DNA of 64,000 nucleotides from Candidatus Latescibacterota bacterium (GTDB lineage: Bacteria; JAAXHH01): contig JAJEAN010000001.1 in NCBI GenBank assembly GCA_022822725.1, positions 248,001-312,000 on the forward strand. Reading direction: 5' to 3'. The number at the start of each line of letters is the position of its first letter. Position 1 is the stretch's first letter. This document shows, in pieces, positions 14,925 through 23,758 of the stretch. The translations under genes and the position numbers were made by a program. The notes under the pieces were generated by a model. The model was not told where the DNA came from, searched no databases, and saw nothing but the letters and a program-made list of their open reading frames with translations.

Positions 14925-17171
14925 ATGGCCGAAACCACCGAAACATTCGCGGCACGTGAATCCGTGGTCGACGTGCTGCTCGTCGGCAACCCGAATACCG
15001 GCAAGACGTCCGTATTCAATTCCCTGACCGGGCTTCGCCAGAAAACGGGCAACTACCCCGGCGTGACCGTGGAGAAGAAGACAGGCATCGTGACGGGTCC
15101 GGACGGCGCCACGCTGCGTCTGCACGACATGCCCGGCATGTACAGCCTTACTCCGAAGTCCCTCGACGATTCCATCGCCCGTGAGGTACTGATCGGTGAA
15201 GCGGACGAGGACCTGGACGTCCGGCTCATCGTGGTCGTGGCCGATGCATCAAACCTCAACCGGAACCTCTACCTGGTCACCCAGCTCATCGACCTCGGTA
15301 TCCCCGTTGCCATCGCCATGAACATGATGGACAACGCCGTCAGCAGCGGCGTGCACATCGACCTGGACGCGCTCTCCGATCGCCTCAAGGTTCCGATCGT
15401 ACCTGTAGTCGCATCCCGTCAGCGGGGCATAGACGAATTGCGGAAGATGATGTTCGACCAGGTGGGACCGGCCCCGTCGGCTCCCGGATCGGCCGGAGAT
15501 ACCGGGGGCGAATCGATCGGAGATACCGAGGTGGGGCCGGCCCCGCCATCGCCCACGGTTTCCTTCGCCGAAAGGTTTCCGCGCAGGCGGCTGCTGGGCG
15601 GCCTCCTCGACGAAGCGCTCGCCCCCGCTGCGGCCTGGTTCGGAGAACATACGAACCTGAACGAGGTGGCGCAGACCTCGGAAGCGCTGCGCGTGACTTC
15701 GAGCGACCAGGCGCTGCAGACCTGGATGGAAGGTCGTCAGGATCCCTCTTGCAAGGAAGACCTGAAACGCATCGTGGAGCAGACGCGGGGCAGGCTGGAC
15801 GAATTGCAGGTCCCGTGGCATATGCTGGAGACCATCCTGCGGTATGACCAGATCGACGATCTCTATTCAAGGGTCGTGCGGGAGGACCGGGAAGCGCAGG
15901 CCAGCCTGAGTGTCCGGCTGGACCGCGCGTTCACCCACCGGATAGCCGGTCCGGTCATCGTCCTGGCCGTGTTCGCGCTGGTCTTCCAGTCCATATTCTC
16001 CTGGGCCGAAGCGCCCATGACGCTCATCGAGGACGGGATCGGCGCCCTGGGGGCCTTCGTCTACCAGTTCCTGCCGGAAGGCCTGGTGCGCGACCTGCTC
16101 GTAGACGGCGTCATCGCCGGCGTGGGCGCTGTGCTGGTCTTCCTCCCCCAGATCCTCTTTCTCTTCTTCTTCCTGGCTCTGCTTGAAGACACGGGTTACA
16201 TGGCCCGCGTCGCCTTCATCATGGACCGTTTCATGAAGAGCATGGGACTGTCCGGCCATTCGGTCATGCCGTTGCTGTCGTCTTTTGCCTGCGCCATACC
16301 TGGCATCATGGCGACCCGGACGATCTCGAGTTGGAAGGACCGTCTCATCACGATCATGATCGCGCCGCTGATGAGCTGCAGCGCCCGCCTGCCCGTGTAC
16401 ATCCTGCTGATCGGTGCGTTCTTTCCGTCCATGACGATATTAGGCGTATTCACGCTGCAGGGACTGATGCTGTTCACCATGTACATATTCGGGATCATCG
16501 TCGCCATAGGCGCCGCGCTGGTGTTCAAACAGTTGTTCATGAAGGATGCCGTGTCCACGAGTTTCGTCATGGAACTGCCGCCCTACCGGCTGCCTTCCCT
16601 CAAGTGGGTCCTGCTGCAGATGTTCGAACGGGCGAAGGTCTTCGTGACGGAGGCGGGCCAGATCATCCTCGCCATATCGGTCGTCCTCTGGTTCCTTGCC
16701 TCCTACCCGCAACCCGACGACTACGATTCCATGACGTCCAGGTCGCGCATACAGCAGAGTTACGCCGGCCAACTCGGCCAGTTGATCGAACCGGCCATCG
16801 AGCCGCTCGGATTCGACTGGAAAGTGGGCATCGGCCTGATCACTTCCTTCGTCGCACGGGAAGTGCTGGTCAGCACCATGGCCACGATCTATAACGTGGA
16901 GGAGGCCGACGAGACTTCGGTCGATCTCAGGTCGGCCCTGCAGGACGAGACGGACCCGGAAACGGGCGAGCGGGTATACACGCCGCTGGTCGCGGTGGCC
17001 CTCATGGTATTCTTCGCCCTGGCCTGCCAGTGCATGGCCACGGTCGCCATCGTGAAGCGGGAGACCAACGGCTGGAAATGGCCCATCGTCATGGTCCTGT
17101 ACATGACGGCCCTGGCCTACGTGGGGTCTTTCGTCGTCTACCAGGGGGGACGGCTCCTGGGATTCGTATAA
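14925..17171 (+). CDS. feoB: Ferrous iron transport GTPase-permease FeoB
   Basis: An inner-membrane Fe(II) transporter of about 748 residues. The N-terminal G domain shows G1 GNPNTGKT (21-28), G2 NYPGVT (43-48), G3 DMPG (68-71), G4 NMMD and G5 VASRQRG. Two Gate domains with the FeoB core follow (LEDTGYMARVAFIMDRFM, GHSVMPLLSSFACAIPGIMA, LMSCSARLPVY). ATG at 14925 places G1 near residue 21 as in other FeoB proteins; an in-frame TTG at 14853 would add 24 residues. A low-complexity linker with repeated SAGDTGGESIGDT-like words separates the G5 region from the helical domain. Confidence 0.95.
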   Translation: MAETTETFAARESVVDVLLVGNPNTGKTSVFNSLTGLRQKTGNYPGVTVEKKTGIVTGPDGATLRLHDMPGMYSLTPKSLDDSIAREVLIGEADEDLDVRLIVVVADASNLNRNLYLVTQLIDLGIPVAIAMNMMDNAVSSGVHIDLDALSDRLKVPIVPVVASRQRGIDELRKMMFDQVGPAPSAPGSAGDTGGESIGDTEVGPAPPSPTVSFAERFPRRRLLGGLLDEALAPAAAWFGEHTNLNEVAQTSEALRVTSSDQALQTWMEGRQDPSCKEDLKRIVEQTRGRLDELQVPWHMLETILRYDQIDDLYSRVVREDREAQASLSVRLDRAFTHRIAGPVIVLAVFALVFQSIFSWAEAPMTLIEDGIGALGAFVYQFLPEGLVRDLLVDGVIAGVGAVLVFLPQILFLFFFLALLEDTGYMARVAFIMDRFMKSMGLSGHSVMPLLSSFACAIPGIMATRTISSWKDRLITIMIAPLMSCSARLPVYILLIGAFFPSMTILGVFTLQGLMLFTMYIFGIIVAIGAALVFKQLFMKDAVSTSFVMELPPYRLPSLKWVLLQMFERAKVFVTEAGQIILAISVVLWFLASYPQPDDYDSMTSRSRIQQSYAGQLGQLIEPAIEPLGFDWKVGIGLITSFVAREVLVSTMATIYNVEEADETSVDLRSALQDETDPETGERVYTPLVAVALMVFFALACQCMATVAIVKRETNGWKWPIVMVLYMTALAYVGSFVVYQGGRLLGFV

Positions 17172-17231
17172 CCGCCGTCGGAACGCCTGGCAGCCGTCGG
17201 ACCGCCTGGCCGTCGTCGGACTGCTTGGCAT
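17172..17231. repeat. Degenerate tandem repeat after feoB
   Basis: Three adjacent units of about 20 bases built on CCGTCGGA-CGCCTGGC. They fill the gap between feoB and the Cys-rich gene. No hairpin with a T-tract is seen. Confidence 0.65.
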
Positions 17232-17259
17232 CTGACCCGTCCACCATTATCTTGCTATC

Positions 17260-17541
17260 ATGGACCTTCAAACCCTGATCGTCGCCCTAATCGTGGGCAT
17301 CGCGGCCGCATTCGTCATCCGAACCTTCACGCGGCAGTTCAACTCGCGGGACCGGAAGGGATGCGGGAGCTGCAGTCACGGCGGCACCGGGCTGGCAAGG
17401 CTGTCCGGGCCGGCCAGGCAGGCAGGGCAGGCCAGGCTGGCTGGCACATCGCGGGCCGAGGAGTTGATCCAGGTGGAGCTGATCCAGGTGGAGCCGATCC
17501 AGGTGGAGCCGATCCAGGTAAAGGAGTCCGTCCGGAAATAG
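17260..17541 (+). CDS. FeoB-associated Cys-rich membrane protein
   Basis: A 93-residue protein with a single N-terminal membrane helix (residues 4-22), a basic stretch, then C35-G-S-C38. This is the layout of the FeoB-associated Cys-rich family, small proteins usually encoded just after feoB and thought to help iron transfer. The C-terminal third is unlike the family. It is a low-complexity Gly/Ala-rich part followed by IQVE-L/P repeats coded by 15-bp tandem repeats, so the original C-terminus may have been overwritten by repeat expansion. Confidence 0.75.
   Translation: MDLQTLIVALIVGIAAAFVIRTFTRQFNSRDRKGCGSCSHGGTGLARLSGPARQAGQARLAGTSRAEELIQVELIQVEPIQVEPIQVKESVRK
17464..17520. repeat. 15-bp tandem repeats inside the Cys-rich gene
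   Basis: Near-identical copies of TGATCCAGGTGGAGC repeat with a 15-base period and encode the pentapeptide IQVE plus L or P. Being a multiple of three, copy changes keep the frame. Confidence 0.85.
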
Positions 17542-17576
17542 CTTGCGTCGAGAGGCACCGGCCGAAAAACAACCAC

Positions 17577-18143
17577 ATGTCCGTATTCGATACGATCCGG
17601 AACAGAAGGTCGATTTACGATTTCGAGCCGGAACCGGTCCCCCGGGAAGTGATCGCCCGTGTGCTGGAAACGGCCGTGTGGGCGCCGAACCACAAGCTGA
17701 CGGAACCCTGGCGCTTCCTGGTCGTCACCGGGAAGACCAAGGAGACCCTGGCGGGCATCTACCGCAGGATCCAGCGCGAAAAGACGAAATCGGACGATCC
17801 CGGCATCCAGCGGAAGTCCGCGGAGAAGGGCTATGCCAAAATCATGTCCAAGCCCGTGATCATCGTCGTGGTCTGCAAGAAGGACGCCGACGCCTTTCGT
17901 GCGCGGGAGGACTACGCGGCAACCTGCTGCGCCATACACAATATCACCCTGGCCGCCTGGGAAGAGGGCATCGGCATGCAGTGGAGCACGGGAGGACTGA
18001 CACGGGATCCCGATACGCTGGAACTGCTGAAGATCGACGCCCGGGAAGAGGAGATCGTCGGGTTCCTTTACGCCGGCTATCCCGCGCAGGTCCCCGCCCA
18101 GAAGAGAGTGCCCGCCGCCGAACGGACCGAATGGTTCGCGTGA
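17577..18143 (+). CDS. Nitroreductase family protein
   Basis: A 188-residue FMN-dependent nitroreductase-fold oxidoreductase. The start motif DTIRNRRSIYDFEPEPV, the segment AVWAPNHKLTEPWRFLVV and the C-terminal GFLYAGYP are typical of the family, which reduces nitro compounds, quinones or enones with NAD(P)H. ATG at 17577 opens directly before the family signature. The longer open frame upstream overlaps the preceding Cys-rich gene and is low-complexity. The substrate cannot be told from sequence. Confidence 0.88.
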   Translation: MSVFDTIRNRRSIYDFEPEPVPREVIARVLETAVWAPNHKLTEPWRFLVVTGKTKETLAGIYRRIQREKTKSDDPGIQRKSAEKGYAKIMSKPVIIVVVCKKDADAFRAREDYAATCCAIHNITLAAWEEGIGMQWSTGGLTRDPDTLELLKIDAREEEIVGFLYAGYPAQVPAQKRVPAAERTEWFA

Positions 18144-18225
18144 TCGTCCCGTCAGCCCGACCGGCGACCCATCGACCCGTCCCGTCAACCTGTCCAAGTC
18201 AACCTCGAAACAGCCTGGAGACCCC

Positions 18226-18753
18226 ATGTCCGTAGTTTCCGAAGAACGGTTCGCCTCGGGATTCCTGTGGGACGACTACATGCGGAACAGCGAGAAGAAT
18301 CTCGAGCGATTCAATGACAATTACGACAAGTTCAAACTGAAAGAAGAAGACGCCGGTTTCTTCGCCGCGGTGGAAACGCCCCTGAAGGTGCTGATCCTCG
18401 CGGAGGACTGGTGCGGCGACGTGGTGCAGAGCCTTCCCCCCATTGTCCGCATGCTGGAGGCTTGTCCATCCGTTTCGTACCGCATCTTTCGTCGGGACGA
18501 GAACCTCGACATCATGGACCGGTATCTCACCGACGGTTCGAAGGCCATACCCTACCTGGTCTTCATGGACGCCGGCCTGAACGAACTGGCACGGTGGGGA
18601 CCGCGGCCCGAGGCATGCCAGGCGATCATGCGGGACAACAAGGGCAGGATCCCGATGGAAGACATCTACCCGCGTATCCGAACCTGGTATCGGCAGAACG
18701 GAAACGGTCCCCTCGTCACGGAGATCCGGGACGTGCTCGAACGCATCGCGTAG
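18226..18753 (+). CDS. Thioredoxin-like protein with a single active-site Cys
   Basis: A 175-residue cytoplasmic thioredoxin-fold protein. The active-site region reads AEDWCGDVVQSLPP with C63 only; the second Cys of CxxC is Asp-Val, as in the thioredoxin-9 group. Other fold marks are the cis-proline segment AIPYLVFMDA and the GPRP turn. It probably acts as a monothiol redox partner or thiol-binding protein. It is spaced about 80 bases from the nitroreductase and close to the DUF402 gene. GGAGA lies before the ATG. Confidence 0.8.
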   Translation: MSVVSEERFASGFLWDDYMRNSEKNLERFNDNYDKFKLKEEDAGFFAAVETPLKVLILAEDWCGDVVQSLPPIVRMLEACPSVSYRIFRRDENLDIMDRYLTDGSKAIPYLVFMDAGLNELARWGPRPEACQAIMRDNKGRIPMEDIYPRIRTWYRQNGNGPLVTEIRDVLERIA

Positions 18754-18779
18754 CCCTTCCCGGATCGCGTAGCCCTTCC

Positions 18780-19286
18780 ATGGCCGCCACCATCACGGAA
18801 ATCAAGCACAACCCGGGCAAGCCCGACCAGTCCTTCCAGTGCGGACTGCTGCACCACGGCGGCAGTTGCATGGTCATCTCCTACCGGTCCGACAGGCCGT
18901 ACAGCCTGGGCGACATCCGGATCCCTTCCGGCACGCTGACCCTGGCGTACTACGAGGAGGGGCTTCCGTACGTCCTCTGGAAGATGATCGGACCCGGCGG
19001 ACGCCTCGTCGGGCATTACGTGCACCTGTGCGACCGGGTGCGGATCGGACCGGACCGCGTGGAATACGACGACCTGTTGCTGGACCTGTGGTTCTACCCG
19101 GACGGCGGCTGCCGCGTGCTGGACGAGGACGAGTTGATACAGGCCCGCGACGAAGGACTGATCGACGGCCAGACAGCGGATCGCATCCGGACGTCCGCCG
19201 CGGAAGTCCGGTGCGGAATACACCGGATCAAGGGGGATTTCGACGCACTGCTCGCCGACCTTGGGGTCGTAGCGAATTCCGGCTGA
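18780..19286 (+). CDS. DUF402 family protein
   Basis: A 168-residue protein of the DUF402/FomD-like fold. Family members studied so far are nucleotide phosphohydrolases that use conserved acidic residues. The segment DLLLDLWFYPDGGCRVLDEDEL carries the characteristic acidic and aromatic residues, followed by a helix with LIDGQTADRI. It starts only 27 bases after the thioredoxin-like gene, so it is probably co-transcribed. The preceding TAGCCCTTCC is a short direct duplication. The biochemical role here is unknown. Confidence 0.75.
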   Translation: MAATITEIKHNPGKPDQSFQCGLLHHGGSCMVISYRSDRPYSLGDIRIPSGTLTLAYYEEGLPYVLWKMIGPGGRLVGHYVHLCDRVRIGPDRVEYDDLLLDLWFYPDGGCRVLDEDELIQARDEGLIDGQTADRIRTSAAEVRCGIHRIKGDFDALLADLGVVANSG

Positions 19287-19327
19287 CCCCGGCGCATGCG
19301 GCCGCGAAGGCAGCATTCGGAATAGGC

Positions 19328-19356
19328 TTGACAGGGGCCGGCTTTAGCCTTAGATT
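19328..19356 (+). promoter_or_regulatory. Sigma70-type promoter of the phoH-ybeY-corC operon
   Basis: TTGACA (19328-19333), 17 bases, TAGATT (19351-19356), about 90 bases before the phoH start. Confidence 0.55.
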
Positions 19357-19448
19357 TTACTTACGGGAAACGTGGCGAAACCGTTGGCTGTCCGTACAAG
19401 TCGAACAGGCTGGCGCATCGCACCGTACACGCATCGACCTTCCAATAT

Positions 19449-20441
19449 ATGCCATCATTGAAAAACACGGTTACGCAACGTCTGTCGGCCAAGGGCATCG
19501 ATCCCCTCGCGCTCTACGGCCAGTATGACTCCAGGCTGCGTGCCATAGAAAGCGAATTCGACGCCAAAATCACCGCCCGGGGCGAAGAGGTCGTGATCAC
19601 GGGCAAGGCGGAAGAGGTAAGGCAGATCACCAGCGTGCTGCGCGAAATGATAAAATCCGTCCAGCAGGGCCGGACGAAGGAAGTGGACGACATCATTCGG
19701 GCCACGCGAACCGGGCGGACCGAACGGACTGGAGGGACCGGGACGAAAAGCAGCGAAGAACAGGGATCGGGTCACGGTGAATCCATCGACGTGCTCTCCC
19801 GGCGGGAACGGATCCGGGCACGGAGTCCCAATCAGCAGAATTACGTGGACCAGGTACGCAAGTGCGATATCGTCTTCTCCATCGGCCCCGCGGGTACGGG
19901 GAAGACCTACCTGGCCGTGGCGATGGCCATCTCGGCCCTTCGCCACGGGGAAGTCGACCGGATCGTGCTGGCGCGGCCGGCCGTTGAAGCGGGAGAGAGT
20001 CTCGGTTTTCTTCCCGGCGACCCGCGGGAGAAAGTGGACCCGTACCTGAAGCCGCTCTACGACGCGCTGCACGACATGATCCCGAACCACAAGGCCGGGC
20101 GCCTCATCGAGGACGGGACCATCGAAATCATCGCCATGGCGTACATGCGCGGCCGTACGCTGAACAACGCCTTCGTCATACTCGACGAGGCCCAGAACAC
20201 GACAACGGCGCAGATGAAGATGTTCCTGACACGCCTGGGCGCGAACTCCAAGGCGATCATCACGGGGGACATCACCCAGATCGATCTGCCCGATGAAAAG
20301 GTTTCCGGACTGGTGCACGTGCAGGATGTGCTCGCGGACATCCGCGGGATATCCTTCGTATACCTGACGGAAACGGACGTGGTCAGGCATCGGCTCGTCC
20401 AGGACATCATCAAGGCCTATGAACGCCATGAAAATCCGTAG
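19449..20441 (+). CDS. phoH: PhoH-like ATPase
   Basis: A 330-residue cytoplasmic ATPase. Residues about 20-75 resemble a KH/R3H-like RNA-binding part. The ATPase core has Walker A GPAGTGKT (146-153), VLARPAVEAGE, and Walker B FVILDEAQNT, plus ITGDITQIDLP. The PhoH family is linked to RNA and ribosome quality control and is typically encoded next to ybeY, as here. A low-complexity RTGRTERTGGTGTK linker (88-100) separates the two parts. Confidence 0.93.
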   Translation: MPSLKNTVTQRLSAKGIDPLALYGQYDSRLRAIESEFDAKITARGEEVVITGKAEEVRQITSVLREMIKSVQQGRTKEVDDIIRATRTGRTERTGGTGTKSSEEQGSGHGESIDVLSRRERIRARSPNQQNYVDQVRKCDIVFSIGPAGTGKTYLAVAMAISALRHGEVDRIVLARPAVEAGESLGFLPGDPREKVDPYLKPLYDALHDMIPNHKAGRLIEDGTIEIIAMAYMRGRTLNNAFVILDEAQNTTTAQMKMFLTRLGANSKAIITGDITQIDLPDEKVSGLVHVQDVLADIRGISFVYLTETDVVRHRLVQDIIKAYERHENP

Positions 20442-20459
20442 TTTCACCCGCGACGACGC

Positions 20460-20948
20460 TTGAATATCGAGATTGAGACCGTCCTGCCCGCGCCGGATAT
20501 TCCGCGCGAGGCGCTGTGGACCGCAGTCTGCCGGGTACTCCGGGGCGAAGGCCGGGACCATGCGGCCGTGACCGTAGTACTGGTCGATGACCCCTTTATC
20601 CGGAAGTTGAATCACAAGTACCGCCATCTGGATCGCGCGACGGACGTGCTGTCGTTCGGAATGGGCGACGAACCCGGATCCGAAGGAGAGACCCTGGGCG
20701 ACGTATACGTATCCGTCGACCGGGCCCGGGACCAGGCCGAACGCTATCACGTGTCCCTGGACGAAGAGCTGCAACGGCTCGTGGTCCATGGGTGCCTGCA
20801 CCTGCTGGGATATGACCACCAGAACGCTTCGCAACGCAAAGTAATGCGGGAGAAGGAGCGGGTCTATTCGGCGGATGCGGCCGGCCACGCCAACCTTAAC
20901 GTACGCGGGATTACGGAAGGTCAAGTGGGAGAAAAGTGTTGTGGATGA
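20460..20948 (+). CDS. ybeY: Endoribonuclease YbeY
   Basis: A 162-residue single-strand-specific RNase involved in 16S rRNA 3' maturation and ribosome quality control. The zinc site H110-G-C-L-H114-L-L-G-Y-D-H120 is complete and preceded by the family segment RATDVLSFGMGDE and LGDVYVS. The start is a TTG 18 bases after the phoH stop; an in-frame stop upstream leaves no earlier choice. The end overlaps the next gene by 8 bases. Confidence 0.93.
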   Translation: MNIEIETVLPAPDIPREALWTAVCRVLRGEGRDHAAVTVVLVDDPFIRKLNHKYRHLDRATDVLSFGMGDEPGSEGETLGDVYVSVDRARDQAERYHVSLDEELQRLVVHGCLHLLGYDHQNASQRKVMREKERVYSADAAGHANLNVRGITEGQVGEKCCG

Positions 20949-22263
20949 CGACATTCCCCTATTGGTCGAATGGCTTGTCCTCATTGGAAGCACCCTCTAC
21001 GCCATGCTCCTGACCGGAGCGGAATCCGCGTTTTCCAGCCTGCCCAAAAACACGCTCCAGGAACTCAAGGCCGCCCACGAGGGCGGACAGTCCAACCGCG
21101 TTACCCGTTGGCTGGACAACCAGGAACGCCTGTTCACCACCCTGCTGATCGGGAAGATCATCACCACGGCCGGCGTCGTGATCTCCGTGGTGGCGCTGTT
21201 CCTGACCCCGCCGATCACCGACTCGTTCGGCTCGACCCTGACCCTGACCCTTTCCGGGCTGTTCGCCATCGGGCTTCTGCTGATGCTCATCGAATGGCTG
21301 CCGAGACTGCTCGTGTTGCACTACTCCGACCCGACCGTCCGCGTCTCCGCCGTACTCGTACTCGTCAGCTATTGGCTGTTCTGGCCGCTGATCACGCCGC
21401 TGCTGCTGCTCAACCGGCGCATGGCGCGCGAAGGCCTTTTCAGCAGCGGACGCAATCCGTACTGGCTCGACGACGAACTGCACCGGGTGCTCGAACTGGA
21501 AGAAACCCATGAGCTGAAGCCCGACGACAAGGAGATGATCAGCAGCATCATCGAAATGCACGATACCAGCGTGCGCGAAGTGATGGTCCCGAGAGTGGAC
21601 ATGGTGTGCTCCGAAAGGTCCAGGCCCATACCGGAACTGTTGGAGCTCATCCGCGAGATGGGGCACTCCCGGATCCCGATCTACGGCGATTCCGTCGATG
21701 ACATCGTGGGCGTCGTCTACGCCAAGGACCTGCTCCAGCTGAGTGAAGACCCCGAGGAAGAGAAGGACCTGGACGCGTTGTTGCGCCCGCCCTACGTCGT
21801 GCCGGAGACCAAGAAAGCCGCCGAGTTGCTGAAGGAGTTCCAGCAGGAGAAGATCCATCTGGCCATCGTCGTGGATGAGCACGGGACCACGGCCGGCCTG
21901 GTGACCATGGAGGACCTGCTCGAGGAGATCGTCGGCGAGATTCAGGACGAATACGACGACGAGGATCCCATGTACGAGGCGACGCCCGACGGCTCGTACA
22001 TCGTCCACGCCCGGCTCAACATCGATACGCTGAACGACATCCTGGACCTCGACATCACGCCGGACGGCTTCGAGACCGTCGGCGGGCTGATCTTCAATGA
22101 ACTCGGCCGGGTGCCCGAACCCGGAGAGGAAGTGCCGTTCCGTAACGCCCGGATCGTGGTGCAGGAAGTCGAAGGGCAACGCATCATCAAGGCGGAGGTG
22201 ACCCGGCTGCATCCCCGGTCCGACGCGGACGGCGACGGCGAGATGGAGGACCGCGTTGCCTGA
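20941..22263 (+). CDS. CNNM/CorC-HlyC family membrane protein with CBS pair
   Basis: About 440 residues. An N-terminal DUF21/CNNM membrane domain (ESAFSSLPKNTLQEL, several helices to about residue 150) is followed by a CBS pair (VREVMVPRVDMVCSE; LAIVVDEHGTTAGLVTMED) and a C-terminal CorC/HlyC domain ending in IIKAEV. Family members are linked to Mg or Co efflux. GTG at 20941 with GGGAGA about 10 bases upstream is preferred. It overlaps the ybeY stop, indicating coupling in the classic phoH-ybeY-corC order. Confidence 0.88.
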   Translation: MDDDIPLLVEWLVLIGSTLYAMLLTGAESAFSSLPKNTLQELKAAHEGGQSNRVTRWLDNQERLFTTLLIGKIITTAGVVISVVALFLTPPITDSFGSTLTLTLSGLFAIGLLLMLIEWLPRLLVLHYSDPTVRVSAVLVLVSYWLFWPLITPLLLLNRRMAREGLFSSGRNPYWLDDELHRVLELEETHELKPDDKEMISSIIEMHDTSVREVMVPRVDMVCSERSRPIPELLELIREMGHSRIPIYGDSVDDIVGVVYAKDLLQLSEDPEEEKDLDALLRPPYVVPETKKAAELLKEFQQEKIHLAIVVDEHGTTAGLVTMEDLLEEIVGEIQDEYDDEDPMYEATPDGSYIVHARLNIDTLNDILDLDITPDGFETVGGLIFNELGRVPEPGEEVPFRNARIVVQEVEGQRIIKAEVTRLHPRSDADGDGEMEDRVA

Positions 22264-23752
22264 CCCGGACCGCCCCAACATCATCCTCATCATGACGGAC
22301 CAGCAGCGCATCGATACGATCCGCGGCTGGGACAACGCGCACATGACCACGCCGGCCCACGACCGGCTGGTCGCCGATGGGGTTTCCTTCCGGCAGGCCT
22401 ACTGTCCGGGCGCCACCTGCGTGGCCTCGCGGGCCGCCGTCTTCACGGGCATGTACCCCCACAACACGGGCGTCTACAGCTTCCAGCCCTGGGGACGCCA
22501 CCGCAACTGGGTGCAGGACCTCGCGGAGAGCGGGTACTGGTGCGCCAGCATCGGCAAGATGCACTTCATGCCCCGGGACATCCCCGGCGGTTTCCACGAA
22601 AGGGTCGTCGTCGAGAACCCGACCAACACGAACCTGGCCGGCGGCGGCGCGGACGACGACTGGGGCCGCTACATGACCTTCCACGGCGTGGAACGGCCCA
22701 ACGACCGCCACCTGACGGACCCCGACTGGTGGACGAAGCTCCAGGGCGTGGCCTGGCACGAGGAGGAACGCTTCCACAGCGACGTCTTCATCGGAAACTC
22801 GGCGCTGAACTGGATCCGCAGCCACCGCGGCGACAAGCCCTTCTTCCTTGAGATCGGATTTACCGGTCCCCACGAACCCTGGGACCCGCTGCCCCGTCAC
22901 CTGAGCCTGTACGACGATGTCGAGATACCCCGTCCGGTGACCCGGGAGAACGAACTGGCGGAGAAACCTCCCCAGCACGAAGCGCTCAAGAAGATGTTCT
23001 CCACGGCCGGCCACGAATCGGGCATCAACATGTACCTGGCCAACGACGCACGCATCGACCGCATGCGCCGGCATTACTACGCCAAAGTGACCACGGTGGA
23101 CGAGAAGATGGGAGAGATCCTGGACGCCCTGGAAGAGCGGGGCTACCTGGACAACACCCTGGTCGTATTCTGCTCGGACCACGGCGAGAACCTGGGCGAC
23201 CACGCCATGGCCTACAAGTGGCTCATGTACGACACCATCACTCACATCCCGCTCATCATCCGCTACCCGGACCGCCGGCGACGTGGAGACCACGTGAGCG
23301 ATCTCGTTTCCCTGATGGACCTGGGTCCCACTATCCTCGAAGCGGCGGGCGTGACGATCCCCACCTACCTGGAAGGGCGTTCGCTCATGCCCTACGCCGA
23401 CCCTGACGCACCGGTCGTCCCCCGTGATTACGTCTTCTGCGAGGACAACTACCAGATCATGATGCGCAGCCCGATCCACAAGATGGTCTACTACATCGGG
23501 CAGGATGAAGGCGAGCTGTACGACCTGGAAGCCGATCCCGGAGAACTGTGGAACCGGTGGGACGACGATGCGTATGCAGGGACCAAGGCAAAGATGAAGG
23601 AAGACCTGCTGGAATGGCTGGCGGCCAGCAACTACTGGCACGCCGGGTACAAGCGGGACCGCTCCTCACAATACGCCGTGCGCTGGCCCACCGGGGACAA
23701 CGTCAACCTGCAGGGCCCGGCTGCTGAGGACGCGGAGAAGCCGGGGTTATAG
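22256..23752 (+). CDS. Sulfatase family hydrolase
   Basis: A 498-residue type I sulfatase-fold hydrolase. N-terminal metal ligands are in ILIMTDQQR. The formylglycine motif is C55-V-A-S-R59, that is C-x-A-x-R rather than C-x-P-x-R, a variant accepted by anaerobic maturases. Other metal and sulfate-site segments are GYWCASIGKMH, FCSDHGENLGDH and YKWLMYD. No signal peptide is visible, so it may be cytoplasmic. The TTG start overlaps the previous stop and has GGAGGA upstream. Substrate unknown. Confidence 0.88.
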   Translation: MPDPDRPNIILIMTDQQRIDTIRGWDNAHMTTPAHDRLVADGVSFRQAYCPGATCVASRAAVFTGMYPHNTGVYSFQPWGRHRNWVQDLAESGYWCASIGKMHFMPRDIPGGFHERVVVENPTNTNLAGGGADDDWGRYMTFHGVERPNDRHLTDPDWWTKLQGVAWHEEERFHSDVFIGNSALNWIRSHRGDKPFFLEIGFTGPHEPWDPLPRHLSLYDDVEIPRPVTRENELAEKPPQHEALKKMFSTAGHESGINMYLANDARIDRMRRHYYAKVTTVDEKMGEILDALEERGYLDNTLVVFCSDHGENLGDHAMAYKWLMYDTITHIPLIIRYPDRRRRGDHVSDLVSLMDLGPTILEAAGVTIPTYLEGRSLMPYADPDAPVVPRDYVFCEDNYQIMMRSPIHKMVYYIGQDEGELYDLEADPGELWNRWDDDAYAGTKAKMKEDLLEWLAASNYWHAGYKRDRSSQYAVRWPTGDNVNLQGPAAEDAEKPGL

Positions 23753-23758
23753 GCCCCT

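Noticed and set aside
20959-22350. 463-codon minus-strand frame opposite the corC-like gene
   Set aside because: The plus-strand gene has a full CNNM-CBS-CorC layout. The antisense product is His/Gln-rich and unlike any family.
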